A stretch of 16,649 bases of DNA from CAYMRB01 sp964392615 (lineage in GTDB: Bacteria; Planctomycetota; UBA8108), in contig CAYMRB010000211.1 in NCBI GenBank assembly GCA_964392615.1, positions 1-16,649 of the forward strand, read 5' to 3'. The position numbers and the translations under genes were made by a program. The notes beneath the pieces are model-generated. The model was not told the DNA's origin, made no database searches, and saw nothing but the letters and a program-made list of their open reading frames with translations. Shown here in pieces: positions 14,166 to 16,649 of the stretch; the first letter of the stretch is position 1; every line of letters starts with the position of its first letter.

Positions 14166-16649
14166 ATGCTGCGCACTCGCACACGACTCGTCGCGCTCTG
14201 CCTCTGCGTCGTTTCCTCAGCAGCCGCTTCGCACTCGCTCGGCCGTGAGGCAGCAGGTCAGGAGGCCCCGAGACCCGAGTCCTGGGGCCTCGTTCCGGGA
14301 GATCTCGTCACCCGTTGGGCGAAGGATGTGTCGCCGACCGCACCGCTCTCGGAGTACCCGCGGCCGGGGATGCGCCGCGAACGCTGGCTGAATCTCAACG
14401 GGCTCTGGGAGTTCACGCTGCTGCCCTCCGAGGAGACGCAGCCTCCCCCGCTGTTCGGCGGTCGGATTCTCGTCCCGTTCGCCGTCGAGTCGGCCTTGTC
14501 CGGTATCAAGCGAACGGTTCTGCCCAGCGATCGAATCTGGTATCGCCGCACGTTCGAGATTCCCGCGGAGTGGCGTGATCAACGCATCCTCCTCCACTTC
14601 GGAGCGGTCGACTGGGAAGCGACGGTGTGGATCAACGGCCATCGAGCGACGTTTCATCGCGGCGGCTACGATCCGTTCTCCGTCGACATCACGGACCGGC
14701 TTCGACGAACCGGGCGCCAGGAGATCGTCGTGAGCGCATGGGATCCCAGCGACAGGGGATTCCAGGCGCGCGGCAAGCAGGTCATCGTCCCCCACGGCTT
14801 CAACTACACCGGCGTCTCCGGCATCTGGCAGACCGTGTGGATCGAGCCGGTGCCGCTCTCTCGTATCCGTTCGGTGCACACAGTGCCGGACATCGATGCT
14901 GACTGCGCCTGGGTGAACGTCGAGACCGTCGAGACCGACGACGCGTTCGTCGTCGAGGCCGCGACGCTCTTGCCCGAACTCGGCGCCGACGAAGGTACGA
15001 TCCCCGTGATCGCCGTCGAGCGAGCCGGGCGCCGTCTGCGGCTTCGCCTGCGCGAGCATCCGGCGACGCGGCTCTGGTCCCCCGACTCGCCCCATCTCTA
15101 CCCGCTGCGAGTGACACTCAAGAACCGCGACGGCGAGATCGTCGACACCGTCGACAGCTACTTCGGCATGCGCAAGATCTCCGTCGGTCCGGACGTCGAC
15201 GGAGTTCAGCGGCTCCTGCTCAACGACAAGCCGCTCTTCCAGTACGGCTTCCTCGACCAGGGTTGGTGGCCCGACGGCCTGTACACCGCTCCCACCGACG
15301 CCGCGCTGCGCTACGACATCGAGGCCGCCAAACGGCTCGGCGCGAACATGGTGCGCAAGCACGTCAAGTTCGAGCCGCTGCGCTTCTACTACTGGTGCGA
15401 CCGTCTAGGCCTTCTCGTGTGGCAGGACATGCCCAATGGCGTCAACGCCCAACATCTCAAGGGGCAGTTCGAGGTCGAGCTCCAGCGCATCATCGACGCC
15501 GCGCGCAATCACCCCTCGATCGTCATGTGGGTGGCGTTCAACGAAGGTTGGGGACAGTTCGACGCGCCGCGCATCGCCCGGTGGATCAAGAGCTACGATC
15601 CGTCGCGACTCGTGGACCACGCCAGCGGCTGGGCCGACCGCGGCGAGTTCGGCGACGTGCGCGATATTCACATCTACGACGGCGGCCCCGGCGTGTCGCC
15701 GCCGCTCGAGAGGCGCGCCGTTGTCCTCGGCGAGTTCGGCGGCATCGGCCTGGGCGTGCCCGGCCACGAGTGGCGGCCCGGCCTCGGTCGCGGACACGGC
15801 GGCAAGCGGCCGGAGGATGTCGACCTCACCGAGCCGTACCTTCGGTTGATCCGCAAGCTGCCCGCCATGCGGCGGCTCGGCCTGTCCGGCGCCGTCTACA
15901 CGCAGATCGCCGATCAGGAGATCGAGGTCAACGGCGTGATGACCTACGACCGCGAGCGGCTCAAGCTCGACGCCGCGAAGGTCGCCTCTGCCACGCGACA
16001 GCTGTACGAGACGCCGCCCCTCGTCAGCACGCTCCTGCCGACCTCCGAGGTCGAACCGCAGACGTGGCGCTACACGACCGGGAATCCCGGCGCGTCATGG
16101 CACGATCCGGCCTACGACGACACGTCGTGGAAGACCGGCCCCGGCGCCTTCGGCGACTTCCATCCCACGTTCCCCACTCTGATCACACCGCCGCGGACGA
16201 AGTGGACGAGCTCGGACATCTGGATCCGACGCACGTTCGAGCTCGACAGCGTCGATCTCGTCTCGCCGTACCTCCTCATCCACCACGGCGAGTCCGCCGA
16301 GGTCTACGTCAACGGCGCGCGCATACTCGCGCGCGACGGTTCGAGCCAATACTACACGTGGATTCCGATGGACGACGAGATGGTCGCGCCGCTGAAGCGC
16401 GGCGCCAATCTCATCGCGGTCCATTGTCACAACGAGCACCACCCGCAGTGCATCGACGTCGGCATCGTCGACGTCCGGCCGATCGCGAACAAGCGCTTCG
16501 ATACGGACCGACGACGGGCCCACGCCGCGGTGGAAGCCGCCGCGCCGAAGGCCGCCGCAGACCCGTCGCGCCCCGTCTATCACTTCCTTCCGCCAGCGCA
16601 GTGGATGAACGATATCTGCGGCGCGATCCACTACGGCGGCTACTACCAC
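14166..16649 (+). CDS. Secreted multidomain GH2 glycoside hydrolase fused to a jelly-roll domain and a GH32-like domain (partial, 3' end off window)
   Basis: The frame is open from an ATG at 14166 to the right edge (828 residues, no stop). A signal peptide (M-L-R-T-R-T-R-L, hydrophobic about 8-22) leads into a GH2 architecture. The N-terminal sugar-binding sandwich covers about 72-225 (W-L-N-L-N-G-L-W-E-F), the Ig-like domain about 230-345, and the TIM barrel about 350-615. Both catalytic glutamates are visible: E460 in F-N-E-G-W-G-Q (acid/base) and E523 in L-G-E-F-G-G (nucleophile). Residues about 630-772 look like an extra jelly-roll carbohydrate-binding domain (D-D-T-S-W, then G-A-F-G-D). 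From 803 the sequence P-V-Y-H-F-L-P-P-A-Q-W-M-N-D matches the opening of GH32 invertase/levanase domains, with D816 at the nucleophile position. A GH2-GH32 polypeptide is unusual. GH2 members include beta-galactosidases and beta-glucuronidases, and the substrate is open. The ribosome site is poor, but the signal peptide supports this start. Confidence 0.88.
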   Translation, partial: MLRTRTRLVALCLCVVSSAAASHSLGREAAGQEAPRPESWGLVPGDLVTRWAKDVSPTAPLSEYPRPGMRRERWLNLNGLWEFTLLPSEETQPPPLFGGRILVPFAVESALSGIKRTVLPSDRIWYRRTFEIPAEWRDQRILLHFGAVDWEATVWINGHRATFHRGGYDPFSVDITDRLRRTGRQEIVVSAWDPSDRGFQARGKQVIVPHGFNYTGVSGIWQTVWIEPVPLSRIRSVHTVPDIDADCAWVNVETVETDDAFVVEAATLLPELGADEGTIPVIAVERAGRRLRLRLREHPATRLWSPDSPHLYPLRVTLKNRDGEIVDTVDSYFGMRKISVGPDVDGVQRLLLNDKPLFQYGFLDQGWWPDGLYTAPTDAALRYDIEAAKRLGANMVRKHVKFEPLRFYYWCDRLGLLVWQDMPNGVNAQHLKGQFEVELQRIIDAARNHPSIVMWVAFNEGWGQFDAPRIARWIKSYDPSRLVDHASGWADRGEFGDVRDIHIYDGGPGVSPPLERRAVVLGEFGGIGLGVPGHEWRPGLGRGHGGKRPEDVDLTEPYLRLIRKLPAMRRLGLSGAVYTQIADQEIEVNGVMTYDRERLKLDAAKVASATRQLYETPPLVSTLLPTSEVEPQTWRYTTGNPGASWHDPAYDDTSWKTGPGAFGDFHPTFPTLITPPRTKWTSSDIWIRRTFELDSVDLVSPYLLIHHGESAEVYVNGARILARDGSSQYYTWIPMDDEMVAPLKRGANLIAVHCHNEHHPQCIDVGIVDVRPIANKRFDTDRRRAHAAVEAAAPKAAADPSRPVYHFLPPAQWMNDICGAIHYGGYYH

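Noticed and set aside
16095..16649. Minus-strand open frame at the right edge
   Set aside because: It is antisense to the jelly-roll and GH32-like part of the GH2 fusion, where the plus-strand reading has clear motifs.

Overview
The window is GC-rich bacterial DNA and most likely comes from a member of the Planctomycetota. Evidence for this is the NPY-S-P-P motif at the start of an RDD membrane protein (a frequent N-terminal signature in planctomycete proteins), the number of exported glycan-active enzymes and beta-propeller proteins, and the mix of large lipoproteins and collagen-like repeats. This placement is inference; there is no rRNA or other phylogenetic marker here. I see no tRNA, rRNA, CRISPR array, insertion sequence or integrase.

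Left part (1-3074): two minus-strand lipoprotein genes. A 673-residue, helix-rich probable alpha-solenoid lipoprotein is followed, with an 8-base overlap, by a lipoprotein that ends in an uninterrupted Gly-X-Y collagen-like repeat and runs off the left edge. Both seem to belong to one envelope-directed transcription unit. A plus-strand RDD membrane protein lies divergently at 3075-3590.

Middle (3587-8442): a minus-strand pair 15 bases apart encodes a secreted sortilin/VPS10-like BNR beta-propeller protein and, downstream, a secreted GH127 beta-L-arabinofuranosidase with its cysteine/zinc active site intact. The GH127 gene overlaps the convergent RDD gene by 4 bases. About 520 bases with no convincing gene separate this pair from the next cluster.

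Chaperone-like cluster (8443-12420, minus): an HscC-type Hsp70, a membrane protein with a J-like N-terminus that lacks HPD, and an unrecognised 207-residue protein. Each gene overlaps the next (11 bases and 1 base), so the three are almost certainly co-translated. This is the best candidate for an under-described system in the window.

Right part (12516-16649): a divergent pair of secreted polysaccharide-active proteins. On the minus strand is a BNR_4 propeller whose conserved residues fit the PL24/PL25 ulvan lyase pattern. On the plus strand is a large GH2 enzyme followed by a jelly-roll-like domain and the opening motif of a GH32-type domain, cut by the right edge. Together with GH127, these genes suggest degradation of complex plant or algal glycans outside the cytoplasm.
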